Shown here in pieces: positions 50,301 to 60,569 of a stretch of 64,000 bases of DNA. The translations under genes and the position numbers were made by a program. Each line of letters starts with the position of its first letter. The stretch's first letter is position 1. The notes under the pieces are model-generated. The model worked only from the letters and a program-made list of their open reading frames with translations, was not told the DNA's origin and made no database searches. The DNA is from Pelagibacteraceae bacterium (GTDB lineage: Bacteria > Pseudomonadota > Alphaproteobacteria > GCA-002720895): assembly GCA_002717245.1 (NCBI GenBank), contig PBCY01000020.1, positions 13,482 to 77,481 on the forward strand, given 5' to 3'.

Positions 50301-50834
50301 TTATAATTTTGGAAGAATTTCAACTAAATTACATGGTTTAAAAGATGAATCTAATTGATACTTTATAATTTCATCCCAAGCATCTTTGCATGCACCTGGA
50401 GACCCAGGCAATGAAAATAAAAATTTTCCTTTTGAAATTCCTGCACAAGTTCTAGATTGGATAGTAGAGGTTTTAATTTTTTTATAGCTAATCATTCTAA
50501 ATATTTCTCCAAAACCTGGTATATCTTTTTCAAAAAAAAATTTAAATGCTTCAGGAGTTACATCTCTTTTTGTTAAACCAGTACCCCCAGTTGCAATGAT
50601 AACATTTATTTTTTTTATTTTTAACCACCCATTAATAACTTTTTTTATTTCTATTACACTATCTTTGCAGATTTTTTTTTCGAATAAATTATGATGTGAA
50701 CTCATTATCTTTTTTTTTAATAATTCACCTGATTTATCAGTTTTTGAATTTCTAGTATCTGACACTGTAAGAAGTGCTATATTTAATTTTTTTTTTTTCA
50801 TATCGATTTTTTTTGTTATGTTATGATACAACAA
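50301..50834 (-). CDS. moaB: MoaB/Mog-type molybdenum cofactor protein
   Basis: VSDTRNSKTDKSGELL, ATGGTGLTKRDVTPEA, LPGSPGACKDAWDEII. Confidence 0.94.
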   Translation of the reverse strand: MLYHNITKKIDMKKKKLNIALLTVSDTRNSKTDKSGELLKKKIMSSHHNLFEKKICKDSVIEIKKVINGWLKIKKINVIIATGGTGLTKRDVTPEAFKFFFEKDIPGFGEIFRMISYKKIKTSTIQSRTCAGISKGKFLFSLPGSPGACKDAWDEIIKYQLDSSFKPCNLVEILPKL

Positions 50835-50895
50835 TTTATTTATGACTAAAGAAACAAATTTGATAAGTTAAATATTTTGCTTATATCTTTACTAT

Positions 50896-52527
50896 ATGAC
50901 TAGAGAATCAATGAATTTTGATGTTTTAATAATAGGCGCAGGCCCTTCTGGACTTGCAGCTAGTATTAGGCTATCGCAACTTGCAAAAAAAAATAATAAA
51001 GAATTAAATATCGGCGTTGTTGAAAAAGGTTCAGAAGTCGGAGCACATATACTTTCTGGAGCAGTTTTAGAAACAAAAGCGTTAGATGAATTAATACCAG
51101 ATTGGAAACAAAAAGATTCTCCATTAAAAACTGAAGCTAAAAAAGATAATTTTTTATTGTTAACAAAAAATAAATCTTTTAAATTACCAACCCCTCCACA
51201 GATGAAAAATGATGGAAATTATATTATTAGTTTAGGAAATTTTTGTAGATGGTTAGCTAAACAGGCAGAAGAATTGGGTGTTAATATTTTTCCCGGATTT
51301 GCTGCTTCAGAAATTATTTATGATAATGATCAAAACAAAGTTGCTGGTATAAGAACTGGAGATCAAGGAATTGATAAAAATGGAGAGAAGTTGGAAAATT
51401 TTCAACAGGGATATGATTTATTAGCTAAGCAAACAATTTTTGCAGAAGGTTGCCATGGTTCTTTAACAAAAAAATTAATTAAAAAATATGATTTAAGAAA
51501 AGATAAAGATCCTCAAACATACGGTATTGGTTTAAAAGAATTATGGGAGATTAAACCAGAGAATCATAGGCAGGGAGAAGTAATTCATTCTATAGGATGG
51601 CCTTTAGATAATAAAACTTACGGAGGTTCATTTTTATATTATTTAGAAAATAACCAAGTTTCAGTTGGATTTGTTATTGGTTTAGATTATAAAAATCCAT
51701 ATTTAAGTCCATTTGATGAATTTCAAAGATTTAAAACTCATCCAAAAATAAAGAAAATTTTTGAAGGAGGTAAGAGAATATCTTATGGTGCAAGAGCTTT
51801 AAATGAAGGAGGTTTTCAATCAATTCCAAAATTGACTGTACCAGGAGGGTTATTGGTTGGTTGTACAGCAGGATTCATGAATGTGCCTAAAATTAAGGGT
51901 ACACACACAGCTATGAAATCAGGAATGATTGCAGCAGATGAAATATTCAAAAATATTTTTGATAGTAAAAAAATAGAAATTTCTTCATATGAAGATGAAA
52001 TTAAAAAATCTTGGGTTTGGAAAGAACTTTATAGTGTTAGAAATATAAGACCGGCTTTTCAATGGGGATTTTGGCCTGGTTTAATATATAGTGCTATTGA
52101 TACTTTTCTATTAAGAGGTAAAGCCCCTTGGACATTAAAACATCATTATGATCATAAATCTTTAAAGGAAGCAAATAAATGTAAAAAAATTGAATATCCA
52201 AAACCAGATGGAGTAATTACATTTGATAAATTATCTTCAGTTTTTATTTCAAATACTAATCACGCAGAAAATCAACCTTGCCATTTAAAATTAAAAGATA
52301 TTTCAATACCTATTAAATATAATTTAGAGAATTATGATGCTCCTGAACAAAGATATTGTCCTGCAGGAGTTTATGAAATAATAGATGTTGAAAAAAATTC
52401 ACCAAAATTGCAAATTAATGCTCAGAATTGTGTACATTGCAAAACTTGCGATATAAAAGATCCAAGCCAAAATATTAACTGGGTAACTCCTGAAGGAGGA
52501 GGCGGCCCTAGATATCCTAATATGTAA
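50896..52527 (+). CDS. Electron transfer flavoprotein-ubiquinone oxidoreductase
   Basis: FDVLIIGAGPSGLAASIRL, GLKELWEI, 4Fe-4S region CPAGVYE...NCVHCKTCDIKDPSQNINWVTPEGGGGPRYPNM. Confidence 0.97.
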   Translation: MTRESMNFDVLIIGAGPSGLAASIRLSQLAKKNNKELNIGVVEKGSEVGAHILSGAVLETKALDELIPDWKQKDSPLKTEAKKDNFLLLTKNKSFKLPTPPQMKNDGNYIISLGNFCRWLAKQAEELGVNIFPGFAASEIIYDNDQNKVAGIRTGDQGIDKNGEKLENFQQGYDLLAKQTIFAEGCHGSLTKKLIKKYDLRKDKDPQTYGIGLKELWEIKPENHRQGEVIHSIGWPLDNKTYGGSFLYYLENNQVSVGFVIGLDYKNPYLSPFDEFQRFKTHPKIKKIFEGGKRISYGARALNEGGFQSIPKLTVPGGLLVGCTAGFMNVPKIKGTHTAMKSGMIAADEIFKNIFDSKKIEISSYEDEIKKSWVWKELYSVRNIRPAFQWGFWPGLIYSAIDTFLLRGKAPWTLKHHYDHKSLKEANKCKKIEYPKPDGVITFDKLSSVFISNTNHAENQPCHLKLKDISIPIKYNLENYDAPEQRYCPAGVYEIIDVEKNSPKLQINAQNCVHCKTCDIKDPSQNINWVTPEGGGGPRYPNM

Positions 52528-54222
52528 ATGTTTTTAATGAAAAAAATTTTAATTTTATTTTTCTTTGTTTTTTCTTGTTTCAATAAGCCCTTGTTATCTA
52601 TAGATTTTGGAAGTTATTTAGCTGGGGAAAGTGCATATGTGAATAAAGATAATAAGGCTGCCATTTATCATTTTAATAAAGCGTTAAATTTAAATGAAAT
52701 TAATACAGAATACGGACGCGATATTGCAGAAAAATTATGTTCTTTATATCTTTTAGAAGGAAAGATTGAAGAATGCGTTTTATTAGCTGAAAGGATTGAG
52801 AGAGATTTAGAATCTGAATCTATTGATAGTACTAATATTAGGATGGCTTTAGTAGTTAGTGATATAAAAAAAAAAAAATATAATTCGGCTTTAAACAGAT
52901 TAAAAAAAATAAAAAAAAGTTCTTATGAAAGATTTTCTGTTCCAATTATTGAAGCATGGTTAATTGCCGAAGAAAAAAATAATTTTAATTTAGCAGAACA
53001 AAAATTAAATGAATTAGAGGCTGACATTGTTGTAAGTGGTTTAAGAAATTTAAATTTAGCTTTAATTCATGATTATTTTGATAAAAATCAAGAAGCATTA
53101 AAATTTTATCAAAAATCTGTTAATGCATTCAATAAGCCTTCATATAGATTGGTTGAGATTACAGCTAATGCGTTTCAAAGGAACAAAGATTTCGAAAAGG
53201 CAAAAAATATTTTTGATAAATTTCTATCTGATTCTAATGATTATTTATTAGTAAAAAAACACTTAAATCAAATAGAAAAAAGAGAAATACCTAAAAAATT
53301 AATTTTAGATTTAAATGATGCTGTTGCTGAATTATTTAGCACAATTGCAAGTACTTTTAGTTCTGACTTTACAAATAATTTTTCTATTATTTATTCTAAT
53401 TTTTCTATTTATTTAAAAAAAGATTTTGAAGTAGCAGAATTATATTTAGCGGAGTTATTAGAAGATAATAATAGATATGAAGAAGCAAATAATTTGTATA
53501 AAAAAGTTCAACCATCATCAAGTTTTTTTTGGCATTCAAAATTAAAAACTGCAAGAAATTTAGAATTATTAGGAGATACTGATAATGCAATTTCAATTTT
53601 AAAAAAAATGAGTAATGAAGAAAAAGGGAGATATGATTCTTTAAAGCTCTTAGGAGATATATATAGGAATTACGAAAAATATGATGAAGCTATAAAATCT
53701 TATAATGAAGGAGTAAATAGAATAGATAACATTGAAATCAGACATTGGGATTTACTTTATTCAAGAGGAATGGCTTATGAAAGAGATAATCAATGGAAAT
53801 TAGCAGAGGAAGATTTTTTAAAGATTCTAGAACTTGTTCCTGACCAGCCTGATGTTTTAAATTATCTGGGGTATTCATGGATAGAAAAAGACATTAATTT
53901 AGAAAAAGCCAAAACATTTATTCTTAAAGCTGTAGAGTTAAGACCTCGAGATCCTTATATAGTAGATAGTTTAGGTTGGGCTTATTATAATTTACAAGAA
54001 TATGATAATGCTGTTGAAGAACTTGAAAGAGCCATTAGTTTGAAACCTACCGACCCTATAATTAATGACCATCTTGGAGATGCTTATCTAAAAGTGAATA
54101 GAGAACTTGAAGCTATATATCAATGGAAAAAGGCTATAGAATTTAAAGCTGATGATAAGTTAAAGAAAAAAATAAAAAAAAAACTAAAAAAATATAATAA
54201 TAACGATTTAGATATTCTGTAA
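52528..54222 (+). CDS. TPR-repeat protein
   Basis: Repeated TPR signatures e.g. PDVLNYLGYSWIEKDINLEKAKTFILKAVELRPRDPYIVDSLGWAYYNLQEYDNAVEELERAI. Confidence 0.9.
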   Translation: MFLMKKILILFFFVFSCFNKPLLSIDFGSYLAGESAYVNKDNKAAIYHFNKALNLNEINTEYGRDIAEKLCSLYLLEGKIEECVLLAERIERDLESESIDSTNIRMALVVSDIKKKKYNSALNRLKKIKKSSYERFSVPIIEAWLIAEEKNNFNLAEQKLNELEADIVVSGLRNLNLALIHDYFDKNQEALKFYQKSVNAFNKPSYRLVEITANAFQRNKDFEKAKNIFDKFLSDSNDYLLVKKHLNQIEKREIPKKLILDLNDAVAELFSTIASTFSSDFTNNFSIIYSNFSIYLKKDFEVAELYLAELLEDNNRYEEANNLYKKVQPSSSFFWHSKLKTARNLELLGDTDNAISILKKMSNEEKGRYDSLKLLGDIYRNYEKYDEAIKSYNEGVNRIDNIEIRHWDLLYSRGMAYERDNQWKLAEEDFLKILELVPDQPDVLNYLGYSWIEKDINLEKAKTFILKAVELRPRDPYIVDSLGWAYYNLQEYDNAVEELERAISLKPTDPIINDHLGDAYLKVNRELEAIYQWKKAIEFKADDKLKKKIKKKLKKYNNNDLDIL

Positions 54223-54226
54223 ATTT

Positions 54227-55081
54227 ATGGTTAAAGCGAAAATCTTTAAATCTAAAGCTTACGCTAAAATAAATTTGTTTTTAAATGTTTTAGGAAAAAC
54301 AAATGAAAATATGCACAAATTAAAAAGCTTGGTTTGTTTTATTAATTTGTATGACGAAATTGTTATCTCTGAGAATAATAAATTTTCAATTAGTATTAAA
54401 GGCCCTTTTAAAAAATTAATAAAAAAAAAAAATATTATAGAAAAAACATTTTCAATTTATTCAAATTTTTTAAATATAAAGAATAATTATAAAATTTCTT
54501 TAAATAAAAAAATCCCTGTTTCGGCAGGTCTAGGAGGTGGTTCTGCAGATGCGGCAATTGTGTTAAAAGGATTAAATTATTTAAATAATAATAAAATAAA
54601 ACAAAAAGATTTATTTAGTATTGCCGCGCAAATTGGATCAGATGTTCCTGCCTGTTTATATAATAAAAATGTTTTTTTTTCTGGTTATGGAGAAATTTTA
54701 AAAAAATCTCCAAGAATTCCTAAATTTTTTTTATTATTAATTAATCCAAGAAAAGAACTTTCTACTAAAAAAATTTTTGAAATGTTCAAAGAAAAACAAA
54801 AATCAAATAAAAAAAATATTTTTAATTATAAAAATTTTTTTCCATGGGCTGCAAAGCAAAACAATGATTTGCAAAAATATTCTGAAAAAGTTATGCCAGA
54901 TATTAGAAAAATGCTTTTTTTTTTAAATTCTTTAGATACCTGTTTCTTTTCAAGAATGACAGGTAGCGGACCAACAGTTTTTGGTTTATTTAAAAGAAGA
55001 ATTGATGCAGAAAAGGCTTTTCATTTATTAAAAAAACAAAATTCTAATTGGTGGGCAGGCGTTTATTCAATTAAAACTTAA
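54227..55081 (+). CDS. ispE: 4-diphosphocytidyl-2-C-methyl-D-erythritol kinase
   Basis: KAYAKINLFLNVLGK, VSAGLGGGSADAAIVLKGL, MTGSGPTVFGLF. Confidence 0.96.
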   Translation: MVKAKIFKSKAYAKINLFLNVLGKTNENMHKLKSLVCFINLYDEIVISENNKFSISIKGPFKKLIKKKNIIEKTFSIYSNFLNIKNNYKISLNKKIPVSAGLGGGSADAAIVLKGLNYLNNNKIKQKDLFSIAAQIGSDVPACLYNKNVFFSGYGEILKKSPRIPKFFLLLINPRKELSTKKIFEMFKEKQKSNKKNIFNYKNFFPWAAKQNNDLQKYSEKVMPDIRKMLFFLNSLDTCFFSRMTGSGPTVFGLFKRRIDAEKAFHLLKKQNSNWWAGVYSIKT

Positions 55082-55130
55082 TCTTTGAATAAATTTACTT
55101 TTTAAGATAAGTTTATATAAAGAATAATTT

Positions 55131-55205
55131 TGGGGCGTCGCCAAGTGGTAAGGCACGAGTTTTTGGTACTCGCATTCGCAGGTTCGAATCCTGCCGCCCC
55201 AGCCA
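55131..55205 (+). tRNA. tRNA-Gln (anticodon TTG), CCA encoded
   Basis: TGGGGCG/CGCCCCA 7-bp acceptor stem, CGAGT-TTTTGGT-ACTCG anticodon arm, GGTTCGAATCC T-arm, 3' GCCA. Confidence 0.95.
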
Positions 55206-55694
55206 TTAATTCAAAATCCAAATATTAAAAGTAAGTATAGAAGCGTAAATAACCCATAAAAGGTAGGGAACTAATAGGTAACTTGCAATTTTATTCGTTT
55301 TAAAAAAATAATTTATATTTAAAATAATTAAAAAAATTAAAATTATTATCTCAAAGAAACTTGCCCCAATTTTTTGAATACCAAAAAATAAATATGTCCA
55401 AAAAATATTAAAAAAAAATTGTAAACAAAATATTATAATTCCTAAAGTTCTGTTTTTACTTGAGTTACTTTTCCAAATTAACCAAATAGAGATACCCATA
55501 AAAATATAAAGAGTAGTCCACACAGGTGCGAATATCCAATCTGGAGGGTTAAAATTTGGTTTATTTATTGTTTGGTACCATGTTTCAACGGAAATAAATG
55601 TAAAATATCCACCTAGCCCATTACCAAGAAGAAGGCATAAAATTACAAAAAGAAATAAATAAATAATATTTTTTTTATCTAAATTTTCCATCAA
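55206..55694 (-). CDS. TspO/MBR family protein
   Basis: WYQTINKPNFNPPDWIFAPVWTTLYIFMGISIWLIW. Confidence 0.95.
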   Translation of the reverse strand: MMENLDKKNIIYLFLFVILCLLLGNGLGGYFTFISVETWYQTINKPNFNPPDWIFAPVWTTLYIFMGISIWLIWKSNSSKNRTLGIIIFCLQFFFNIFWTYLFFGIQKIGASFFEIIILIFLIILNINYFFKTNKIASYLLVPYLLWVIYASILTFNIWILN

Positions 55695-56112
55695 GAGATA
55701 AATTTCCTGAACCTTTAAGAAGTATTGCGAAAGTAACTACCCCCCACATTAAAGGGTATTCATATCCTTGTTTTGTCCAAAAAAAACCTTGTTCTAAATG
55801 TTGTTCAACAGCAAAAGCCATAAATATAGTTATTGAAAGCGCTGCTATTCTTGTAAAAAATCCTAAAGCTATACATATACCTCCTAAAAATTCAGTTAAA
55901 GCAATTAAATATGCTAAAAAAACACCGGTAAAAACAGGATTTGAATATTCTTTATCTAAAAAATTGATAAATCCGTCAAGATTGCCATTAAAACCTTTAT
56001 GTAGTTTTCCATATCCATGTGGAATTAATAAAATTCCAGTTATAAATCTTATTAAAGGATATGAAAGGTACTCTCCAATTGAGTCTAAATTTCTTAAAAA
56101 TGGATTTATCAT
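55675..56112 (-). CDS. DoxX family membrane protein
   Basis: RFITGILLIPHGYGKL, YLIALTEFLGGICIALGFFTRIAAL. Confidence 0.92.
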   Translation of the reverse strand: MINPFLRNLDSIGEYLSYPLIRFITGILLIPHGYGKLHKGFNGNLDGFINFLDKEYSNPVFTGVFLAYLIALTEFLGGICIALGFFTRIAALSITIFMAFAVEQHLEQGFFWTKQGYEYPLMWGVVTFAILLKGSGNLSLDGKFR

Positions 56113-56159
56113 AAAATTTATTTTACTTTATAATTATATTTAATTTCATATTAAGTGTA

Positions 56160-56633
56160 TTGAATCAAAAAAAAAATATAATAAAAAAATTTCCTATAAA
56201 AATCAAATCTAATGGTGATTGGTTATATAAAAATAATTTAATAAAAAAAGAAGCTTTAATAAAATTATTTTCTTCTGTGTTAGTTGTAGATAAAAAAAAT
56301 AATTTTTATTTAGAAACACCAGCAGAAAAAGGCCAGATTGAGGTAGAAGACGCTCCTTTTGTTATAAAAAATTTTGAAATCAAAAATGTAAATAATAAAC
56401 AAGAAATTAGTTTTAAAACAAATATTGGTGAAGAAATTATTTTAAGTAAAGTTAATCCATTAATTTTTAAAAAAAATAAAAAAAACACTGTTCCTTATGT
56501 TGTTATTAAAAAAAATATAAATGCTAAGATATTAAGATCTGTTTATTATCAATTAATAAATAAATTTATTAATAAAAATACGAAAAAAAAATTAAAAATT
56601 AAAAGTAAAGGGTATGAGGTAACATTAAAATAG
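56160..56633 (+). CDS. DUF1285 family protein (TTG start)
   Basis: IKSNGDWLYKNNLIKKEALIKLFSSVLVVDKKNNFYLETPAEKGQIEVEDAPFVI. Confidence 0.87.
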   Translation: MNQKKNIIKKFPIKIKSNGDWLYKNNLIKKEALIKLFSSVLVVDKKNNFYLETPAEKGQIEVEDAPFVIKNFEIKNVNNKQEISFKTNIGEEIILSKVNPLIFKKNKKNTVPYVVIKKNINAKILRSVYYQLINKFINKNTKKKLKIKSKGYEVTLK

Positions 56634-56638
56634 AAAAT

Positions 56639-57850
56639 ATGAATATTGATATAAAAAAATGGCAAAGAAATAAGGATATTAAATTAATATTTAATCTTTT
56701 AAAAAAAAAAAATGAAGAAACCAGGTTTATTGGCGGATGTTTAAGAAATTTATTATTAAATAAAGATACAGATGATATAGATATTGCAACAAGCATTGAG
56801 CCAAGAATAGTATTAGGAATATTAAAAAAAAGAAAAATAAAAACAGTTATAACCGGCATTAGTCACGGAACAATTATTGCAATAATAAATAATAAAAAGA
56901 TTGAGGTTACAACTTTAAGAAAGGATATAAAAACTGACGGAAGATATGCTAAAGTAAAATTTACAAAAGACTGGGTTGTTGATTCTAACAGAAGAGATTT
57001 AACTATAAATGCATTATCATGTAATTTTAAAGGGGAATTATTCGATTATCATAATGGTCTCGATGATCTCAAAAAAGGTAATATTCAATTTATTGGCGAT
57101 ACAGAAAAAAGAATTAAGGAAGATTATTTAAGAATTCTTAGATATTTTAGATTTTATGGTCTTTACGGAAGAAAAAAAATTAATGAAAAAGATATAAAAA
57201 TTTTTAAAAAATTTTCTGCTAATTTAAAAAAATTATCATCTGAAAGAATTTATTCTGAATTTAAAAAAATTTTATTGTCAAAGAATTTATATGAAGTTTT
57301 AGTTTTATTAAAAAAATCAAAGTTATTAAAATACATTATATTTGAACACAATGATTTAAAAAGAATAAAAAATTTAGAAAAAATTTCTAAATCTTCTAAT
57401 TCTATTGATTTTTCTACATTATTATCATTAATAATTAAGGAAAAAAATTTATTAAAAGTTTTTAATAATTTAAAATTATCTAATTCTGAGAAAGAAAAAA
57501 TTAAAAATATTATTAATTATCAAAAAAAAATTAATATTAAGGAAATAGAAAGTAATTTATTAAAATTTATTCATAAATATGGAAATGATTTATGTTTTAG
57601 TTTATTAATTTATGATTTTGTTAAATCACCAAATAATTCAAAAAAAAAAAAATATTTAAAATTTTTTTCTTTTATTAAAAATAATGAAGTTCCTAAACTA
57701 CCTGTTTTTGGTAAAGATGTAATTAATATGGGCGTTAAAAGTGGTCCAATTATAGGAAAAATATTGAAATCTGTAGAGGATTGGTGGATTAATAATAAGG
57801 CCAAACCCAATAGACAACAATGTTTAAAAAAATTAAAAGAGTTGTGTTAG
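56639..57850 (+). CDS. CCA-adding/poly(A) polymerase family nucleotidyltransferase
   Basis: FIGGCLRNLLLNKDTDDIDIATSIEP, DSNRRDLTINALSCN, RIKEDYLRILRYFRF. Confidence 0.95.
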   Translation: MNIDIKKWQRNKDIKLIFNLLKKKNEETRFIGGCLRNLLLNKDTDDIDIATSIEPRIVLGILKKRKIKTVITGISHGTIIAIINNKKIEVTTLRKDIKTDGRYAKVKFTKDWVVDSNRRDLTINALSCNFKGELFDYHNGLDDLKKGNIQFIGDTEKRIKEDYLRILRYFRFYGLYGRKKINEKDIKIFKKFSANLKKLSSERIYSEFKKILLSKNLYEVLVLLKKSKLLKYIIFEHNDLKRIKNLEKISKSSNSIDFSTLLSLIIKEKNLLKVFNNLKLSNSEKEKIKNIINYQKKINIKEIESNLLKFIHKYGNDLCFSLLIYDFVKSPNNSKKKKYLKFFSFIKNNEVPKLPVFGKDVINMGVKSGPIIGKILKSVEDWWINNKAKPNRQQCLKKLKELC

Positions 57851-58697
57851 TCCCATTTAGCTTTAGGAGGCATAGACATTAATATTGCTTCTATATTACC
57901 ATCTGTTTTAAGCCCAAATTTAGTACCTCTATCATATAACAAATTAAATTCAGCATATCTTCCTCTTTTTATGAGCAATTTTTCTCTATCATCCTTTGTC
58001 CAAGTTTTATTAATATTATTTTTTATTATTATTGGATAATTTTTTAAAAAACATTCTCCTATATCTTTAATAAAATCAAAGTCTTTCTCCCAATTATTTG
58101 TATCAAGGTAGTCAAAGAAAATTCCTCCTGCTCCTCTAGTTTCTTTTCTATGTTTTAAATAAAAATATTCATCACACCATTTTTTAAATTTTGGATAATA
58201 TTTTTTATTGTGATGATCGCATGACTTTTTTAAAGAATTATGAAAAAAATTAATATTTTTTTTATCATTAAATGTTGGCGTTATATCAGTTCCTCCACCA
58301 AACCAAGATTTTGAAGTTATTATATGTCTTGTATTAAAATGTACTGCAGTTATATGAGGCGAGTGTAAATGAGCGACTATTGAAATGCCACTTGCCCAGA
58401 ATTTTGGACTTTTTTCACAACCAGGTATTTGATTTCTAAATTCTTTTGAGAAATTGCCGTAAACAGTTGAAATATTTACCCCAACTTTTTCAAAGATTCT
58501 TCCTTTCATAATAGAAATTTCACCACCACCACCTTTATTATTTTTTAATCTTTTCCATTTTTTTTTGTAGAATTTTCCGGGTTTACTATTAACTAATTTG
58601 TGCCTATGTTTTTTTTCAATCTCTTCAAAAGAACTACAGATCTTGTTTCTTAATAATTTAAACCATTCTTCAACTATTTTTTTTTTTTTATATCCAT
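57847..58697 (-). CDS. hemF: Coproporphyrinogen III oxidase (oxygen-dependent), interrupted by a 1-nt frameshift in an A13 tract (58677-58689) just after the start codon
   Basis: GRIFEKVGVNISTVYG, SWFGGGTDITPTF, RGAGGIFFDYLD; frame is open upstream of the listed Met and gives IVEEWFKLLRNKICSSFEEIEKKHRHKLVNSKPGKFYKKKWKRLKNNKGGGGEISIMKGRIFEKVG; adding one A joins it to ATG-GAT-ATA. Confidence 0.88.
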
Positions 58698-58803
58698 TTA
58701 TTTTCTAAAAATATTAAACTTAGAATTGATTAATTAAAAAAAAGAAATATTTTCATTATTATTACTTATAATTTATTATTGAACTATTCTATATTAAAAA
58801 TAT

Positions 58804-59346
58804 TTGATTAATAAAAATAAAATATTCAAAATAAAGAAAGATAGAAGAAGTTTCTTAAAGCTTACGACCACTTCAATGGCGGCAGTAGGTTCAGCTTTTG
58901 CTATATGGCCTTTTATTGATTCTATGAATCCTTCAGCTGACGTTTTGGCTTTAGGATCTAAAGAAGTTGATCTTAATGATATTGATAAAGGATCTACAAA
59001 AACTATTAAATGGAGGGGTAAACCAGTATTTATTAAGCATAGAACTGATGAAGAAATTAGTCAGGCTAGAGAAGTAAATTTAGAAAATTTAAAAGATCCT
59101 CAAAAAGATGAAGACAGAGTAATTAAGCCAGAATGGTTAGTTGTTGTAGGAGTGTGTAGTCATTTAGGATGCATTCCTCTTGGACAAAAAGAAACAGATG
59201 TAAAAGGTGATTTCAATGGATGGTTTTGCCCTTGCCATGGATCACATTATGATTCATCAGGAAGAGTTAGAAAAGGTCCGGCTCCAAAAAATTTAGAAAT
59301 TCCTAAATATAAATTTGTTGATAAAAATAAAATTAAAATAGGTTAA
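58804..59346 (+). CDS. petA: Ubiquinol-cytochrome c reductase Rieske iron-sulfur subunit (TTG start)
   Basis: Tat-like [35 protein letters not shown]...CPCHGSHYD. Confidence 0.97.
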   Translation: MINKNKIFKIKKDRRSFLKLTTTSMAAVGSAFAIWPFIDSMNPSADVLALGSKEVDLNDIDKGSTKTIKWRGKPVFIKHRTDEEISQAREVNLENLKDPQKDEDRVIKPEWLVVVGVCSHLGCIPLGQKETDVKGDFNGWFCPCHGSHYDSSGRVRKGPAPKNLEIPKYKFVDKNKIKIG

Positions 59347-60561
59347 ATGGTTAAAAAATTTAAAAATAAAACTTTATCTTGGTTAGATTATAGACTTCCA
59401 GTTTTTAGCGTTCTAAGAGAAGCGTTAGTTGATCATCCAACACCAAGAAATTTAAATTATTGGTGGAATTTTGGATCATTAGCAGGAATTACTTTAATAA
59501 TTATGATTGTTTCTGGCTTATTATTATCAATGCATTACGTGGCTCATGTAGATTTAGCTTTTGATAGCGTAGAACATATAATGCGAGATGTGAATTATGG
59601 TTGGCTAATAAGATATATTCATAGTGTTGGAGCATCAATGTTTTTTCTTATAGTTTATATTCATATATCTAGAGGGCTATATTACGGATCTTATAAATAT
59701 CCCCGAGAAGTATTATGGTGGCTAGGAATCATAATTTTTCTTTTAATGATTGCTACAGCTTTTTTAGGTTATACACTTCCTTGGGGACAAATGAGTTTTT
59801 GGGGCGCAACTGTAATCACAAATTTATTTTCTGCTATTCCATTAGTAGGCGATAATATAGTTACATGGTTATGGGGAGGATTTTCTGTAGACAATCCTAC
59901 TCTAAATAGGTTCTATTCTTTACATTTTTTATTACCTTTTATAATAGTTGCTGTTGTTTTTTTGCATATAGTGGCATTACATAAATTTGGTTCTAATAAT
60001 CCAATTGGCATTGATTTAACTTCAAAAAAAGAAAAAATACCTTTTCATCCATATTATACAATTAAAGATTTTTTTGGCTTTGGAGTTTTTTTTATTATTT
60101 TTGGAGTTTTTGTTTTTTTTATGCCAAATACTTTAGGTCATCCAGATAATTATATTCCGGCAGATCCTCTTGTAACACCAGAACATATTGTTCCTGAATG
60201 GTATTTTTTACCTTTTTATGCAATTTTGAGGGCCATACCATTTAAACTATTAGGTGTTCTAGCAATGCTAAGTTCTATTTTTATTTTATTTTTATTACCT
60301 TGGCTAGATACATCCAAAGTTAGAAGTTGCAGATTCAGACCTATTTATAAACAATTTTATTGGATTTTTATTTTTAATTTTATAGTTTTAGGTTGGGTTG
60401 GTTCAAAGGTTCCAGAAGGTCATTATTTAATAATTAGTAGAATATCCACAGCATATTATTTTTTACATTTTTTATTTATTTTACCTATTCTTGGTTTTTT
60501 TGAAAAAACTTCTCCTTTGCCATTAAATATTTTTGAAAATTCAAAAGTAAAAAAAAGTTAA
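59347..60561 (+). CDS. petB: Cytochrome b of bc1 complex
   Basis: [65 protein letters not shown]. Confidence 0.99.
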   Translation: MVKKFKNKTLSWLDYRLPVFSVLREALVDHPTPRNLNYWWNFGSLAGITLIIMIVSGLLLSMHYVAHVDLAFDSVEHIMRDVNYGWLIRYIHSVGASMFFLIVYIHISRGLYYGSYKYPREVLWWLGIIIFLLMIATAFLGYTLPWGQMSFWGATVITNLFSAIPLVGDNIVTWLWGGFSVDNPTLNRFYSLHFLLPFIIVAVVFLHIVALHKFGSNNPIGIDLTSKKEKIPFHPYYTIKDFFGFGVFFIIFGVFVFFMPNTLGHPDNYIPADPLVTPEHIVPEWYFLPFYAILRAIPFKLLGVLAMLSSIFILFLLPWLDTSKVRSCRFRPIYKQFYWIFIFNFIVLGWVGSKVPEGHYLIISRISTAYYFLHFLFILPILGFFEKTSPLPLNIFENSKVKKS

Positions 60562-60569
60562 TATTAAAA

